A DNA stretch of 64,000 nt, taken from Verrucomicrobiota bacterium (GTDB taxonomy: Bacteria; Verrucomicrobiota; Verrucomicrobiia; Limisphaerales; UBA9464). The DNA is taken from positions 40,601-104,600 of the forward strand of contig CANGKZ010000015.1 in assembly GCA_947454705.1 (NCBI GenBank), given 5' to 3'. The notes below the pieces were generated by a model. That model was not told the DNA's origin. It searched no databases and was given only the letters and a program-made list of their open reading frames with translations. Position 1 is the stretch's first letter; each line of letters starts with the position of its first letter. Positions 19,471-28,707 of this stretch are shown here, one piece after another. The position numbers and the translations under genes are program-made.

Positions 19471-19503
19471 AAACAAAAAGGCCGCGTGAAAACACGCGGC
19501 CTT
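19471..19503 (-). terminator. Rho-independent terminator of PEP-CTERM gene A
   Basis: AAGGCCGCGTG (19478-19488) and CACGCGGCCTT (19493-19503) form a perfect 11-bp stem with an AAAA loop. On the minus strand a T-rich tract (TTTTTGTTT) follows. It lies 31 bp past the stop of the gene at 19535. Confidence 0.92.
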
Positions 19504-19534
19504 GAAAAACCCTTGTACCAGCTGGTTAGCCCAA

Positions 19535-20260
19535 TCAGGCAACCTTGTCGCTGGCCTTGCGGGACCGGCGATAGCCAAGGAAACCAACCAGAGCCACGGC
19601 ACCGATGGAGCCGTAGGTGGACGCTTCAGGCACTTCGCTCACAAACGGAGTGTAGGTGTACTCAAGCAGGACCGAAGCTCCAGCAACGGCAGTCGCCGAC
19701 ACCTGAAGATTCGAAGGTCCCTGGCCGAAGGAAATCCCAGTGGCTGTCAACGGAAGCGAAATCGTTCCAGCACCCGTGAAAAGCGCCAGATCGCCTCCGG
19801 ATGTAAACGTATTGTTGTTGGAAGCAGTGCTGGTGGTCGGCGAAAAAGTCACACCAGAGGTGCCAGCGGAATCAGTCACTCCGTCGTAGGCAAGAAGGTT
19901 CGCCGAGTTGTTAACTTCAGGAACGGTAACCACCAGGTCGGAAAGACTGGGACGCTTCAACCGGAGTGTGGCGTCAGTCGTGACCTGCAAGGTGGCAGGC
20001 TGGCTGTCAAGATTTTCAGCCTTCTGCGTGGCAATCAACGTTCCGTCCAAGGTGAGCTTGATGGAAACCAAGGTGCCCAATGAAGGGTTGAACAACGGCA
20101 GCACGATCGAGGTGCCGTTGGGAAAGGGGAGGGTCGAAGTTCCGCCGGCCAAGGGGAACGTCGCAGTGTAGGAATCGACCGCAGCAACAGCGACATTCGC
20201 CGAGAGCGCCAACATTCCGAGGGCGAGACCAATTTGAGTACGATTAACAGGGGACTTCAT
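19535..20260 (-). CDS. PEP-CTERM-like secreted protein, copy A of tandem pair
   Basis: A 241-residue protein with a signal peptide (GLALGMLALSANVAVAAVDS) and a beta-rich body. The C-terminal sorting signal has motif VPEASTYGS, hydrophobic helix IGAVALVGFLGY and basic tail RRSRKAS. The body has the look of the choice-of-anchor-E group (SYTATFPLAGGTSTLPFPNG near the start). PEP-CTERM proteins are cut by an exosortase and end up in extracellular or surface matrix; no exosortase lies in the window. It is clearly homologous to the next upstream gene (20667-21383), sharing ENLDS.PATLQ.TT and SGDLALFTGAGTI.LP motifs. The ATG at 20260 is chosen because it starts the signal peptide. Confidence 0.85.
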   Translation of the reverse strand: MKSPVNRTQIGLALGMLALSANVAVAAVDSYTATFPLAGGTSTLPFPNGTSIVLPLFNPSLGTLVSIKLTLDGTLIATQKAENLDSQPATLQVTTDATLRLKRPSLSDLVVTVPEVNNSANLLAYDGVTDSAGTSGVTFSPTTSTASNNNTFTSGGDLALFTGAGTISLPLTATGISFGQGPSNLQVSATAVAGASVLLEYTYTPFVSEVPEASTYGSIGAVALVGFLGYRRSRKASDKVA

Positions 20261-20610
20261 GGTGGTATGGGTTTTTCTAACGGCGTCATGATTACTCATT
20301 TAGTACCCCCCCTCAATCGGGAAGTCGCCTTCCCTAGTCCGAACGTGTCTAGGAGAACTCCTGATTCACGTACCAACTTTGAGTCACTCACCCCACGAGG
20401 AACACCCCGCAAGAGCCACCGAAAGACAATTCTCAAGCGTCCCGGTCCGAGCAATTCCTCCGAAACTGAGGCGTGGCTAGCGGCCACCGACTACTCCCCA
20501 ACCTCGATCAACAGGTCGAACGAAGATCAGTACCCTCCCCCCGGAACACCGCCGTGTTCGGAATCGAGCTTTCCCGTTTCCCGCGAAGACGGCCCAAGCA
20601 ACCCGGGAAA
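20261..20610 (-). promoter_or_regulatory. 350-bp leader/promoter region of PEP-CTERM gene A
   Basis: There is no gene in this stretch between the terminator of copy B and the start of copy A. CCTAG at 20333-20337 and CTAGG at 20349-20353 form a small inverted repeat with an 11-base gap. A similar CTAGG/CCTAG pair lies upstream of copy B. The region probably holds the promoter and a long untranslated leader. No clear -10/-35 pair was identified. Confidence 0.35.
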
Positions 20611-20645
20611 ACAAAAAGGGCCGCACCCGTAAGGCGCGGCCCTTT
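20611..20645 (-). terminator. Rho-independent terminator of PEP-CTERM gene B
   Basis: AAAGGGCCGC (20615-20624) pairs with GCGGCCCTTT (20636-20645) around an 11-base loop. The minus strand then reads TTTTTGTTTTCCC. It is 21 bp after the stop of the gene at 20667 and resembles the terminator of copy A in position and base content. Confidence 0.9.
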
Positions 20646-20666
20646 GAAAGTTAGTTACCAACAACC

Positions 20667-21383
20667 TCAGGCAGTCTGAACGGCCTTACGACGCGCCCGG
20701 CGATAGCCGAGGAATCCGGCGACCGTGACAGCACCGATGGATCCGTAGGTCGAAGCCTCGGGAACCGGAGCAGCGGTGGAGTAGGTGTAGGTGACCGAAG
20801 CGGTCGTGAAGCCGACCAAGCCTGCATTCACAGTCAGGTTCGAAGGACCTTCACCGAACGAGATACCACTTCCGACCACAGGCAGCGCGATCGTTCCAGC
20901 ACCCGTAAAGAGCGCCAAATCGGTGGACGAAGTGAAGGCCGAAGTGTCGGACTTCGTCGTTACCACCGGGGTAAAGGTAATACCGGATACGCCAGCAAAA
21001 TCAGCGTTTCCGTCAAACGCAGCGAGGTTGGCGGAATTGATCAGCTGGGGCTGGGTAATCACCAGCGTGGAGTTATCAGGACGCTTCAGGGTGATCGTTC
21101 CCTGAGTCGTAATCTGCAGTGTGGCAGGAGCCGAATCCAAGTTCTCACCACGCTGAGTGGCAGTCATGCTGCCAAACAAAGTGATCGAGACCGAGGTGAG
21201 CGTTCCGCCAGACACATTGAACTTCGGCAGCGTGAGCGTGCTGTTCAATGGAAAATTCTGAGTCCCAGAAGCGGGGAAAGAGGCCGAATAGGGCCCATCG
21301 GTAAGCGCGAGAGCGCTTGCCGACGTCAAAAGGAGGGCAGCGACTGCCAGCGTCGGTTTCATGAGCGGGGAGAACTTGTTCAT
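20667..21383 (-). CDS. PEP-CTERM-like secreted protein, copy B of tandem pair
   Basis: A 238-residue protein with a signal peptide (LAVAALLLTSASALALTDG) and a body homologous to copy A. It ends with the same sorting signal: VPEASTYGSIGAV, a hydrophobic stretch, then YRRARRKA. The start is either MNKF (21383) or MKPT seven codons later; both precede the signal. It has its own terminator and a plausible promoter, so the two copies are separate transcription units that arose by tandem duplication. Its role is probably extracellular matrix or surface; the sequence gives no enzymatic hint. Confidence 0.85.
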   Translation of the reverse strand: MNKFSPLMKPTLAVAALLLTSASALALTDGPYSASFPASGTQNFPLNSTLTLPKFNVSGGTLTSVSITLFGSMTATQRGENLDSAPATLQITTQGTITLKRPDNSTLVITQPQLINSANLAAFDGNADFAGVSGITFTPVVTTKSDTSAFTSSTDLALFTGAGTIALPVVGSGISFGEGPSNLTVNAGLVGFTTASVTYTYSTAAPVPEASTYGSIGAVTVAGFLGYRRARRKAVQTA

Positions 21384-21419
21384 TTGCAGGGTTGTTTCGG
21401 TAACTAACTAACTTGGTGT

Positions 21420-21448
21420 TGTATCGGACAGGGGAGGCAAAAACTCAA
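21420..21448 (-). promoter_or_regulatory. Candidate promoter of PEP-CTERM gene B
   Basis: On the minus strand TTGAGT (21448-21443) is followed after exactly 17 bases by GATACA (21425-21420), a moderate match to the sigma-70 boxes. It is about 37 bp from the start codon. An inverted repeat CTAGG-7-CCTAG lies upstream at 21481-21497. Confidence 0.35.
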
Positions 21449-21503
21449 ATAAAAATTTCCCGCGTTACACCCACCCCATGCTAGGAGATTTACCTAGGCG
21501 CGT

Positions 21504-22712
21504 TTAAATTTCCCCGATTTGTTGACCATTTCGCCCACCTTCAGGGTACTCAAACACCTTTCCTTCATAATTTTCCACTGTAACCACGCCTTCGGTTGTT
21601 CCAAGGATGGTATCAGGATTGAGCGGCACCTTGCCCCCGCCGCCGGGGGCGTCCACGACAAATTGAGGCACCGCGTAGCCGGTCGTGAACCCGCGCAGGG
21701 ACTTGATCAACTCCAGCCCGCGACTCACTTCCGACCGCAAATGGCTGGACCCTTGGATCAGGTCACACTGATACAAATAGTAGGGGCGAACCCGGCACAT
21801 GAGCAGTTTCTGCACATGGGCTTTCAAGGCGTCTTCGCTGTCGTTGACGTTTTTCAGCAGCACCGACTGGTTTCCCAGCGGGATCCCGGCATCGGCCAAT
21901 CGGCCGAGGGCATCGCGCACCTCGGTGGTTAACTCGCGGGGGTGATTGCTGTGGATGCTCATGAACAGCGGATGGAACTGTTTGAGCATGGCGCACAACT
22001 CCGGAGTGATGCGCTGGGGAAGGAAGACCGGGATTCGCGTGCCGATGCGGAGGAACTCCACGTGCTTGATGGCGCGGATGCGGGAAAGCAGGTACTCGAG
22101 CTTCTCGTCGTTGAAGAGCAGCGGATCGCCGCCGCTCAGCAACACGTCGCGAATTTCCCGGTGTTCCTCGATGTAGGCGATCTGGCGGTCGAATTCGGGA
22201 TGAAAATCGTATCCGGCAGCATTGCTGACCAGCCGGGATCGCGTGCAATAGCGGCAATAGGCAGCGCAGCGATCGGTCACCAGGAACAACACCCGGTCCG
22301 GATACCGATGCACCAATCCTGGTACAGGTGAATGGCTGTCTTCCCCGCAGGGATCGCTCATCTCCCACGACGCCGTGCGGGTTTCCTCCACACGAGGCAC
22401 CACCTGCCAGCGGATCGGGCACATCGGATCGTTGGGATCGATCAGATTGAAGAAATGCGGCGTGATCGCCATGGCCAACTTGGAACGGGCGAGGGTGGCC
22501 CCGGCGCGTTCGCTGGGACTAAGATTCGGAAGGTACGCCTCGAGTTGCTCGAGCGTGGTGATCCGGTTCTTCAGCTGCCAGCGCCAGTCGTTCCAGTCGG
22601 TGTCAGACACACCTGACCACGGACCCCTTCCGGCGGGGTGAAATTCCTTGAGCGCGAGAAAGGCGTCAGACGGAGGGACGCCGTGCGCAACCGGCAGGAG
22701 CTCGGGATGCAT
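21504..22712 (-). CDS. KamA-family radical SAM enzyme (lysine 2,3-aminomutase-like)
   Basis: A 402-residue radical SAM protein. The [4Fe-4S] motif is C149-AAY-C153-RY-C156, directly after VLFLVTDR. The flanking family features WRWQLKNRI, TPHFFNLIDP, DVLLSGGDPL and the C-terminal FVVDAPGGGGKVPLNPD are those of KamA, which interconverts lysine and beta-lysine with SAM and PLP. The PLP lysine lies in the GGGGKVPLNP segment. No lysine-fermentation or beta-lysine acetyltransferase genes are nearby, so the product may serve as an osmolyte, or the protein may act as EpmB for EF-P; neither is shown. It is upstream of the PEP-CTERM pair but separated from it by a promoter region. Confidence 0.88.
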   Translation of the reverse strand: MHPELLPVAHGVPPSDAFLALKEFHPAGRGPWSGVSDTDWNDWRWQLKNRITTLEQLEAYLPNLSPSERAGATLARSKLAMAITPHFFNLIDPNDPMCPIRWQVVPRVEETRTASWEMSDPCGEDSHSPVPGLVHRYPDRVLFLVTDRCAAYCRYCTRSRLVSNAAGYDFHPEFDRQIAYIEEHREIRDVLLSGGDPLLFNDEKLEYLLSRIRAIKHVEFLRIGTRIPVFLPQRITPELCAMLKQFHPLFMSIHSNHPRELTTEVRDALGRLADAGIPLGNQSVLLKNVNDSEDALKAHVQKLLMCRVRPYYLYQCDLIQGSSHLRSEVSRGLELIKSLRGFTTGYAVPQFVVDAPGGGGKVPLNPDTILGTTEGVVTVENYEGKVFEYPEGGRNGQQIGEI

Positions 22713-22801
22713 GTTTGCGGGGCCACAGTAGAATGGAAGGAAAGTGCGTCAAGACGCCGGGGCCGGAAATGCGGACAAAATCACTCCGGTTCACCCAAAA
22801 C

Positions 22802-23500
22802 TCAGTCGCGCGTGATCAACATCATCCGGCGAACCAGCTCGGACCGGACCGCTTCGCGCGCCTCGGAATTCAACTCACATGGAATCACAAGCGGTTCTCC
22901 CAGAAACACCTCCACACTCGCAAACGGGATGGGAATCTGGAATCGGTCCCAGCTTTTCAGCCGGTATTTCCAGCTCAAGTGGTAGCTGACCGGCACCACC
23001 GGCAGTCCGGTCATCTGCGCCATGGCGATGACGCCTGGATGGATGGAATAACAGGGACCGCGCGGGCCGTCAGGGGTGATCGCGAGGTCGCATCCGGCCT
23101 CGGCGGCGGTCACCAGTTCGCGAATGGCCTGAGCGCCACGTCGACTCGAGGAGCCACGAATGGGAACGACATGGAACAGTTCGAGCCCGCGCGCCAGGAG
23201 GCCGCCATCGCGACTCGCGCTGACCAATCCCGCCATCTTTCGCCCCGGATACCGGGAGGCAACGCGCCGATGGTAGAGCAGCATCGCGAGGGCGAGGCGG
23301 TTGTGCCAGATGCAGAAAATCACCCGTTGTCCGCGGTCAAACGGCATTGGACCTGCCGGCTCCACCCAGCGCCATCGCAACGAGGAGCCCATCAGGTGCA
23401 CCACCGCCCACACCACCCTCGCGAGCACGCGTCCGAGCGCATCCGCGCGCGAGGGCACCACCAACCCTTTTGCCGCCAGCGCCTTTTCCGGGGAATCCAT
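22802..23500 (-). CDS. Lysophospholipid acyltransferase-like protein (DUF374)
   Basis: A 232-residue protein with the DUF374 pattern: FCIWHNRLALAMLLY, which stands in for the acyltransferase HX4D block, then SASRDGGLLARGL, VPIRGSSSRRGAQAIREL and AITPDGPRGPCYSIHPG. Members act in lipid or lipid-A-type acyl transfer at the inner membrane; the exact substrate is unassigned. It is 9 bp from the ruvA stop on the same strand, so the two are likely co-transcribed. Confidence 0.85.
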   Translation of the reverse strand: MDSPEKALAAKGLVVPSRADALGRVLARVVWAVVHLMGSSLRWRWVEPAGPMPFDRGQRVIFCIWHNRLALAMLLYHRRVASRYPGRKMAGLVSASRDGGLLARGLELFHVVPIRGSSSRRGAQAIRELVTAAEAGCDLAITPDGPRGPCYSIHPGVIAMAQMTGLPVVPVSYHLSWKYRLKSWDRFQIPIPFASVEVFLGEPLVIPCELNSEAREAVRSELVRRMMLITRD

Positions 23501-23509
23501 CGCAGCGTC

Positions 23510-24118
23510 TCAGGCGGGTCGCTTCAGGCAGGCACGAACCAACTGTTCGACCGATGCTCCATCCCCCAGCAGCACGAGCGCTCCGCGAACCGCGTCATGC
23601 GCGTCCGAAGCCTTGAAGCCTAGCGCGGTCAGCGCCAGCACCGCGTCGTTGAGTTTCGCATCCGCTGCAGGCAGCGAGATCTTGGGAGCGGAACCTCCGG
23701 TCGTGGGGGCGATCCCGGGGAGTTTATCCCGAAGTTCCATCACCATGCGCTCCGCCGTCTTGCGTCCCACGCCGGAAATGCTGGAAAGCGCCTTCACGTC
23801 CCCCGCCGCCACCGCCGCGCAGAACCCGGAAACCGAGGTTCCACTCAACACATTCAAGGCAAGCTTGGGGCCGATGCCTGAAACGGTGTGAATCAGCAGC
23901 CGGAACAGATCGCGCTCTCCCGAGGTCAGGAAGCCGTAAAGCGTGTGGGCATCCTCCCGAACCGCGAGATGGGTGAGCAGATGGATTTCCGACCCCACTG
24001 CAGGGAGGCGGTCGAAGGAAGAAAGCGGCACCAACACCTCGTACCCCACGCCATGCACCTCGACCGTCACCTGGGTCGGCAGTGCCTCGCAGAGTTTGCC
24101 ATGGAGAAACGTAATCAC
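23510..24118 (-). CDS. ruvA: Holliday junction branch migration subunit RuvA
   Basis: A 202-residue protein with the three RuvA domains: N-terminal OB fold (MITFLHGKLCEALPTQ, GVGYEVLVPLSSF), the double helix-hairpin-helix DNA-binding domain (VSGIGPKLALNVLSG and ISGVGRKTAERMVMELRDKL), and a C-terminal RuvB-binding domain ending in VEQLVRACLK. RuvA tetramers hold Holliday junctions for the RuvB motor. ruvB and ruvC are not adjacent here. Confidence 0.96.
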   Translation of the reverse strand: MITFLHGKLCEALPTQVTVEVHGVGYEVLVPLSSFDRLPAVGSEIHLLTHLAVREDAHTLYGFLTSGERDLFRLLIHTVSGIGPKLALNVLSGTSVSGFCAAVAAGDVKALSSISGVGRKTAERMVMELRDKLPGIAPTTGGSAPKISLPAADAKLNDAVLALTALGFKASDAHDAVRGALVLLGDGASVEQLVRACLKRPA

Positions 24119-24164
24119 GCGCGGTCAGTGAAGCACCCGGTGGCTTTCGGGGAAAGCGGAGAGG

Positions 24165-24626
24165 TCATTCCAACGGACGCTTGGTTTTGGAAACCAGCCG
24201 CACCCCACCGATCACCATCTCCTTGTCCACGGCCTTGCACATGTCGTAGATGGTCAACGCCGCCACCGACACCGCGGTCAGCGCCTCCATCTCCACCCCG
24301 GTGCCGGCCACAATGCGGGCCGATGCCGTGATCCGGACCCGATCCCCGCTGGCCGGGATTTCAAATTCCACGCCGCAATGCGTGATCGGCAACGGATGAC
24401 AGAGCGGAATCAGTTCCCCGGTCCGCTTTGCAGCCTGAATCGCCGCAATGCGCGCCGTGGCCAGGACGTTCCCCTTGGCCACCGCATTGGACTCAATCAG
24501 GCGAAGCGTCTCCGGCCGGAGACGAATCTCCCCCTCGGCAATGGCCTCGCGCACCAGCGGAGGTTTCGAGGACACATCGACCATGCGGGCCTCGCCCGAT
24601 GGGGCAATGTGGGACAACGACGACAT
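24165..24626 (-). CDS. moaC: Cyclic pyranopterin monophosphate synthase MoaC
   Basis: A 153-residue protein with the conserved MoaC motifs [32 protein letters not shown], and the C-terminal [20 protein letters not shown], then DKEM. It converts the MoaA product to cPMP in molybdenum cofactor synthesis. No other mo genes are in the window. The ATG at 24626 gives [19 protein letters not shown], the usual N-terminus; longer in-frame starts run back into the neighbouring gene. It follows the NHL-repeat gene on the same strand with a 56-bp gap. Confidence 0.96.
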   Translation of the reverse strand: MSSLSHIAPSGEARMVDVSSKPPLVREAIAEGEIRLRPETLRLIESNAVAKGNVLATARIAAIQAAKRTGELIPLCHPLPITHCGVEFEIPASGDRVRITASARIVAGTGVEMEALTAVSVAALTIYDMCKAVDKEMVIGGVRLVSKTKRPLE

Positions 24627-24682
24627 GCCAGCCACCGTGCCGCCCCACCGGATGCGAGGCAAGTGCGCGCAAACGCAGAGGC

Positions 24683-26098
24683 TCAAAGCGATGGAAGAAT
24701 GCGATAGAAGCCTGAGCTTCCATCCGTCCCGTGGGAGTCGAGAAAACGCGTTGGTTGCCCGGTCGGACCTCCGCCGACGGCCCCCACCGGTTCCCACGCC
24801 GCAGTCGGCAATACCCCACTCCGTTCGACGCGATATCCCCGTCCAAAAACCCCGGACCAGCGCAAAAGCACTCCGGTTGCGGACAAATTCCGGGTCAACA
24901 CCACATCCGATGGAACCACGGGCTCGGCGACACTCCTGACCCTAAAAAGATACCCGCTATCGTTGCTCACACCGATCAAATCCCCATTCGGCGCCAGGGT
25001 CACCGCGCGAGGTTGGCTGATGACATTCCGGTTGATCAACGGAGGCCGGTCCCCGTCATCAATCAGATAGGTGTCTCCTTTGCCACTCCCCTGCACGTAC
25101 CGGTGCAGGATCCCATGGATGTCGATGTACCAAATATTTCCATCTTTGTGACCGCAGAGGAAATACGACCCGTCCGCGAGGAACGCGATCCCCCGCGGTT
25201 GCTCGATAAAGCTGTGCAAGGCCTCCTGACCGCTGGCCGCCTTGGGTTCGTTGACGTTGCCCGTGATGCGCGTCCGGAGATTCACGCCATCGATTCGGAA
25301 CAACCCCGTTTCCTGCCGCGTCAGGTCTTCCTCGGCGCGATCGGTCACGTACAGCCGGCCATCGACCGGATTGACCGCGAGATTCCCAGGATTCCGAAAT
25401 CCCACGCCGGAATCGCAAACCGTCTGAATCCCCCCGACCGGAGTCCATTGTTTGATCACCGCACCACTCGCCACCAGACTCGGAGGGATCGGCGGATACT
25501 CGTGGCAGTAGTAAATCAACGATTCATCCGCACTCACCCAAAGCGCGCGCCCCGACGGCATCCAGGAGGGGTCGGGATCATTGACCACCGTGGTCATGAT
25601 TCCCGACGGATCCACCTTTCGAATGCGGTGATTTCCGGGATCGAGCAAGAACACCGTTCCATCGGGAAACACGAACAGGCCGTTGGGGGAATAAATCTGA
25701 AGCGTCGTGGCCCGGGCCGGACCGTCGCCATTGAACCCGGGTTCGTGGGTTCCAGCGAAGGTGTGGATCAAACCATCGGGAGTGATCTTGAGAATCGAGT
25801 GGCTCGCCTTGTCCGCGACGTAAAGATTTCCGTACGCATCGGCGGCCGCAATGTGCGGATTGGACAAGCTCGCCTGTCTTGCCGGAGCGCCCTCGTATTC
25901 GGAGCGCCAGAAATCGATCGAAGTCCCATCCGGATTCGTGGTCGTCGTGTGAGCCTGGCCTGAAATCGTGCTGATCTGACCGAGGCCGGCCACCACGTCG
26001 GTGAACTCGCCAGCCCGGGCGCTTCCGTCCGGGACCAGGGACCACGCAGTCACCACCAACCCAATCCATCCGCCAACCCAAGGGAATCGGACTCTCAT
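24683..26098 (-). CDS. Secreted NHL-repeat beta-propeller protein
   Basis: A 471-residue protein with a signal peptide ([20 protein letters not shown]) and repeated NHL-type blades, such as [39 protein letters not shown] and [13 protein letters not shown]. The C-terminal ~80 residues form a fibronectin-like tail ([17 protein letters not shown]) of the same kind that ends the giant protein at 18277. This points to a shared surface-associated design in this organism. The function is unknown; NHL propellers usually bind proteins or sugars. Confidence 0.85.
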   Translation of the reverse strand: MRVRFPWVGGWIGLVVTAWSLVPDGSARAGEFTDVVAGLGQISTISGQAHTTTTNPDGTSIDFWRSEYEGAPARQASLSNPHIAAADAYGNLYVADKASHSILKITPDGLIHTFAGTHEPGFNGDGPARATTLQIYSPNGLFVFPDGTVFLLDPGNHRIRKVDPSGIMTTVVNDPDPSWMPSGRALWVSADESLIYYCHEYPPIPPSLVASGAVIKQWTPVGGIQTVCDSGVGFRNPGNLAVNPVDGRLYVTDRAEEDLTRQETGLFRIDGVNLRTRITGNVNEPKAASGQEALHSFIEQPRGIAFLADGSYFLCGHKDGNIWYIDIHGILHRYVQGSGKGDTYLIDDGDRPPLINRNVISQPRAVTLAPNGDLIGVSNDSGYLFRVRSVAEPVVPSDVVLTRNLSATGVLLRWSGVFGRGYRVERSGVLPTAAWEPVGAVGGGPTGQPTRFLDSHGTDGSSGFYRILPSL

Positions 26099-26215
26099 GA
26101 CGCGCGACGCAAAAATGCAGCTTCAACTCACGCACCCCCGCGCCGGATGAAGTTCCGCAAGGGAGCCCCTCAAACCGCGGGGCGTCAAGACTTGCACCGG
26201 TTCACGTTGGAGACC

Positions 26216-27142
26216 TCAACCCGGTGAGGAAGTCCCGCCGGGCAGTCGCTCGATATCGAACGCCGCCCGGCGCGTCGCTCCGAGAAACTGCTCAGCCTCC
26301 GCCGAAAGCTTTCCCTTCATCCAGGCTGCACCGATTTGGAACGGCTTGGGGGCCGGCGTCAGCGGTTTGAGCTTCAGCCGAGGACCGGCCACGCATCCGA
26401 GCGATTCCGTCACCACCGCCACCCCCGTTCCGGCCTCCACCGCCGCGATCAAACTCGCCACGCTGTCGTGCTCCTCGGAAATCCTCGGACGCGGCCGGAT
26501 CCCAGCGAACAAGACGTCCAGCGCTTCGTGGTAGTCGGGGTACTCTGCCTTCGAAAACACCACCAACGGCTGCTGCGCGGCTTCCTTCACGGACACCTCA
26601 CGCCTTCGTGCCAGGGGATGCCGCGGTGACATGGCGAGGATCATCTCTCCGGTCGAAAGCGGCTCGAACTGCATTCCGCGAAGCCGACCGGGCGATGGGC
26701 ACACCACAAACGCGATCTGCAGTTTCCCCGCCCGCAGACCGGCAAACATCTCCATGCTCGACATATCATGAAGTCGCACCCGCACCCGCGGGTGGGCCGA
26801 TTGAAACGCGCGAAGCGCCGGCGGAAGAATCCGCACCGTGGGCGACATCGCATAGCCCACGTTCAACTCCACCCGTTCCCCCTCCCCCGCTTCTCGCACC
26901 CGCACCACCGCCTCATCCGCCCGGGCCATCACCGCCTTCGCTTCCCGAAGAAACACCCGGCCCGCCTGCGTCAACCGCACCGCATGCGCCGAGCGCTCCA
27001 GCAACTCCACCCCAAGCTCCTCCTCCAGGTCGCGAATCTGACGACTCAGCGCCGGCTGGGACACGTGAAGCTTCCCTGCCGCGCGGGACACATTCTCCGC
27101 CTCGCCCACCGCCACAAAATACCGCAGATGCCGGAGTTCCAT
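26216..27142 (-). CDS. LysR-family transcriptional regulator
   Basis: A 308-residue regulator with a winged helix-turn-helix (MELRHLRYFVAVGEAENVSR, then LHVSQPALSRQIRDLEEELG) and a type-2 periplasmic-binding effector domain. The start at MELRHLR is favoured as the family norm; in-frame ATGs at 27151 and 27160 add three to six residues. It is divergent from the pirin gene across 83 bp, the classic arrangement in which a LysR protein controls its neighbour. It probably regulates the pirin and flavodoxin-like genes in response to electrophile or quinone stress (inference). Confidence 0.93.
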   Translation of the reverse strand: MELRHLRYFVAVGEAENVSRAAGKLHVSQPALSRQIRDLEEELGVELLERSAHAVRLTQAGRVFLREAKAVMARADEAVVRVREAGEGERVELNVGYAMSPTVRILPPALRAFQSAHPRVRVRLHDMSSMEMFAGLRAGKLQIAFVVCPSPGRLRGMQFEPLSTGEMILAMSPRHPLARRREVSVKEAAQQPLVVFSKAEYPDYHEALDVLFAGIRPRPRISEEHDSVASLIAAVEAGTGVAVVTESLGCVAGPRLKLKPLTPAPKPFQIGAAWMKGKLSAEAEQFLGATRRAAFDIERLPGGTSSPG

Positions 27143-27225
27143 GAATTCCAGCATAACCAAAAGGCATGCTCAGGCAAGCAACTCGGTCTTTCCCGGACCC
27201 GCCGCCGGTGTGCGAGGCTGACGCC

Positions 27226-27936
27226 ATGAACAAGACGATTCGACGCAGTGGAGACCGCGGTCATGCCAATCACGGATGGTTGGAGACCTACCACACGTTC
27301 AGTTTCGCGGACTACTACGATCCCCGCTGGATGGGCTTCCGAAGCCTCCGCGTGATCAATGACGACATCGTGATGCCCGGCCTGGGATTCGGCACCCACC
27401 CGCATCGGGACATGGAGATCATCACCTACGTGCTCAGCGGATCGCTCCAGCACAAGGATTCCATGGGCAACGGCCGCATCATCCAAGCGGGCGACGTGCA
27501 GTACATGGCCGCAGGCAGCGGAGTGCAGCACAGCGAATTCAATCCCTCCGCCAACGAGGCGGTGCACCTGCTCCAAATTTGGATCCAGCCCGATCGCAAG
27601 GGCGTCACCCCGCGCTATGCGGAAAAGCCCCTGGCTGCTGCCACTACCGGAGTGCTTCACCTGGTCGCCAGCAAGGCCGCGCGCGACGGATCGATCGCCA
27701 TCCACCAAGACGCCGACCTCTGGCTCGGCCGATTGGAAGCCGGTCAAACGGTTGCCCACACGCTCGCCCCGGGACGCCACGCCTGGCTGCACGTCGCGGT
27801 CGGATCCGTGACCGTGGACGGTGAAGCCCTCGCTGCCGGCGATGCCATCGCCATTTCCAACACGGATCCCACCCCGGCCACCCTTTCCGTCACCTCAACG
27901 CAATCGAGCCAAGTGCTCCTGTTCGATCTCGCTTAA
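27226..27936 (+). CDS. Pirin-family protein (YhhW-like)
   Basis: A 236-residue bicupin. The iron ligands of the N-terminal cupin are intact: GTHPHRDMEIITYV and SGVQHSEFN. The motif HTFSFADYYDPRWMGFRSLR is the pirin signature. E. coli YhhW has quercetin 2,3-dioxygenase activity; the native substrate is unknown. It is divergent from the LysR gene and 39 bp ahead of the flavodoxin-like gene, probably in one operon. Confidence 0.93.
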   Translation: MNKTIRRSGDRGHANHGWLETYHTFSFADYYDPRWMGFRSLRVINDDIVMPGLGFGTHPHRDMEIITYVLSGSLQHKDSMGNGRIIQAGDVQYMAAGSGVQHSEFNPSANEAVHLLQIWIQPDRKGVTPRYAEKPLAAATTGVLHLVASKAARDGSIAIHQDADLWLGRLEAGQTVAHTLAPGRHAWLHVAVGSVTVDGEALAAGDAIAISNTDPTPATLSVTSTQSSQVLLFDLA

Positions 27937-27975
27937 ATCTCATCACGAAAGTCTCAACTCCAAACTCCACTACTC

Positions 27976-28548
27976 ATGGCAACCATCTCCATCGTTCACT
28001 TCTCCGGATCCGGCCACACCACCAAAATGGCCGAAGCCGTCGTCCAGGGCGCAGCCTCCGTCCCCGGCGTCACGGCTCAGCTCGTCACCATCAACGGCGA
28101 TGACATCAACAAGGGCCGATACAAGAACGACGACGTCTTCAAGCAACTGGACGCCAGCGACGCCATCATCTTTGGCAGCCCCACCTACATGGGTGGACCT
28201 GCCGCGCAGTTCAAGGCCTTCGCCGACGCCTCGGCCGAACGCTGGTTCCGCGGCGGTTGGCGCGACAAGGTGTCTGCCGGCTTCACCGTCTCCGGCTCCC
28301 CAAGCGGCGACAAACTCAGCACCCTGCACTACTTCTTCACCCTCGCCATGCAGCACGGAATGATCTGGGTCGGCATGGCCGAGTCACCCTACAACGACAA
28401 GGGCATCAACCGCCTCGGCAGTTTTAGCGGTGCCATGGGTCAAGCGGGACAAGAACCCACCGACGTTGCCCCGAACGCCGCCGACAAACACACCGGCGAA
28501 CTCCTCGGCCAGCGCGTCGCCACCGTCGCGTTGAAGCTCAAGCGCTAA
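27976..28548 (+). CDS. Flavodoxin-family NAD(P)H-dependent reductase (WrbA-like)
   Basis: A 190-residue protein with the FMN phosphate loop HFSGSGHTTKMAEAV and FGSPTYMGGPAAQFK, then a WRDKVSAGFTVSGSPSGDK segment as in WrbA/flavodoxin-like reductases. These carry out two-electron reduction of quinones or related electrophiles. The context (LysR, pirin) is common for such stress enzymes. A strong terminator follows. Confidence 0.9.
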   Translation: MATISIVHFSGSGHTTKMAEAVVQGAASVPGVTAQLVTINGDDINKGRYKNDDVFKQLDASDAIIFGSPTYMGGPAAQFKAFADASAERWFRGGWRDKVSAGFTVSGSPSGDKLSTLHYFFTLAMQHGMIWVGMAESPYNDKGINRLGSFSGAMGQAGQEPTDVAPNAADKHTGELLGQRVATVALKLKR

Positions 28549-28564
28549 AATCAGACTCACACCG

Positions 28565-28608
28565 ATCCCAGGACCCCGCGCATCCAACGTGGGGATCCTG
28601 GGATTTTT
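28565..28608 (+). terminator. Terminator of the pirin/flavodoxin operon
   Basis: ATCCCAGGA-CCCC pairs with GGGG-A-TCCTGGGAT, with one bulged A, and is followed by TTTTT. It lies 17 bp after the stop of the flavodoxin-like gene. Confidence 0.92.
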
Positions 28609-28707
28609 CGTATCGACAGGGAGCCACCTCAGAACCAGGCAAAACTTTCCGGACCGTGCCCGTAAAGCACAGTTTCAGGACGGGTTTTCGAGGGGTAAAA
28701 GGGAGTC

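Noticed and set aside
28565..28608. Attachment site or small RNA
   Set aside because: The hairpin is followed by a T run directly after an operon, so it is an ordinary terminator.
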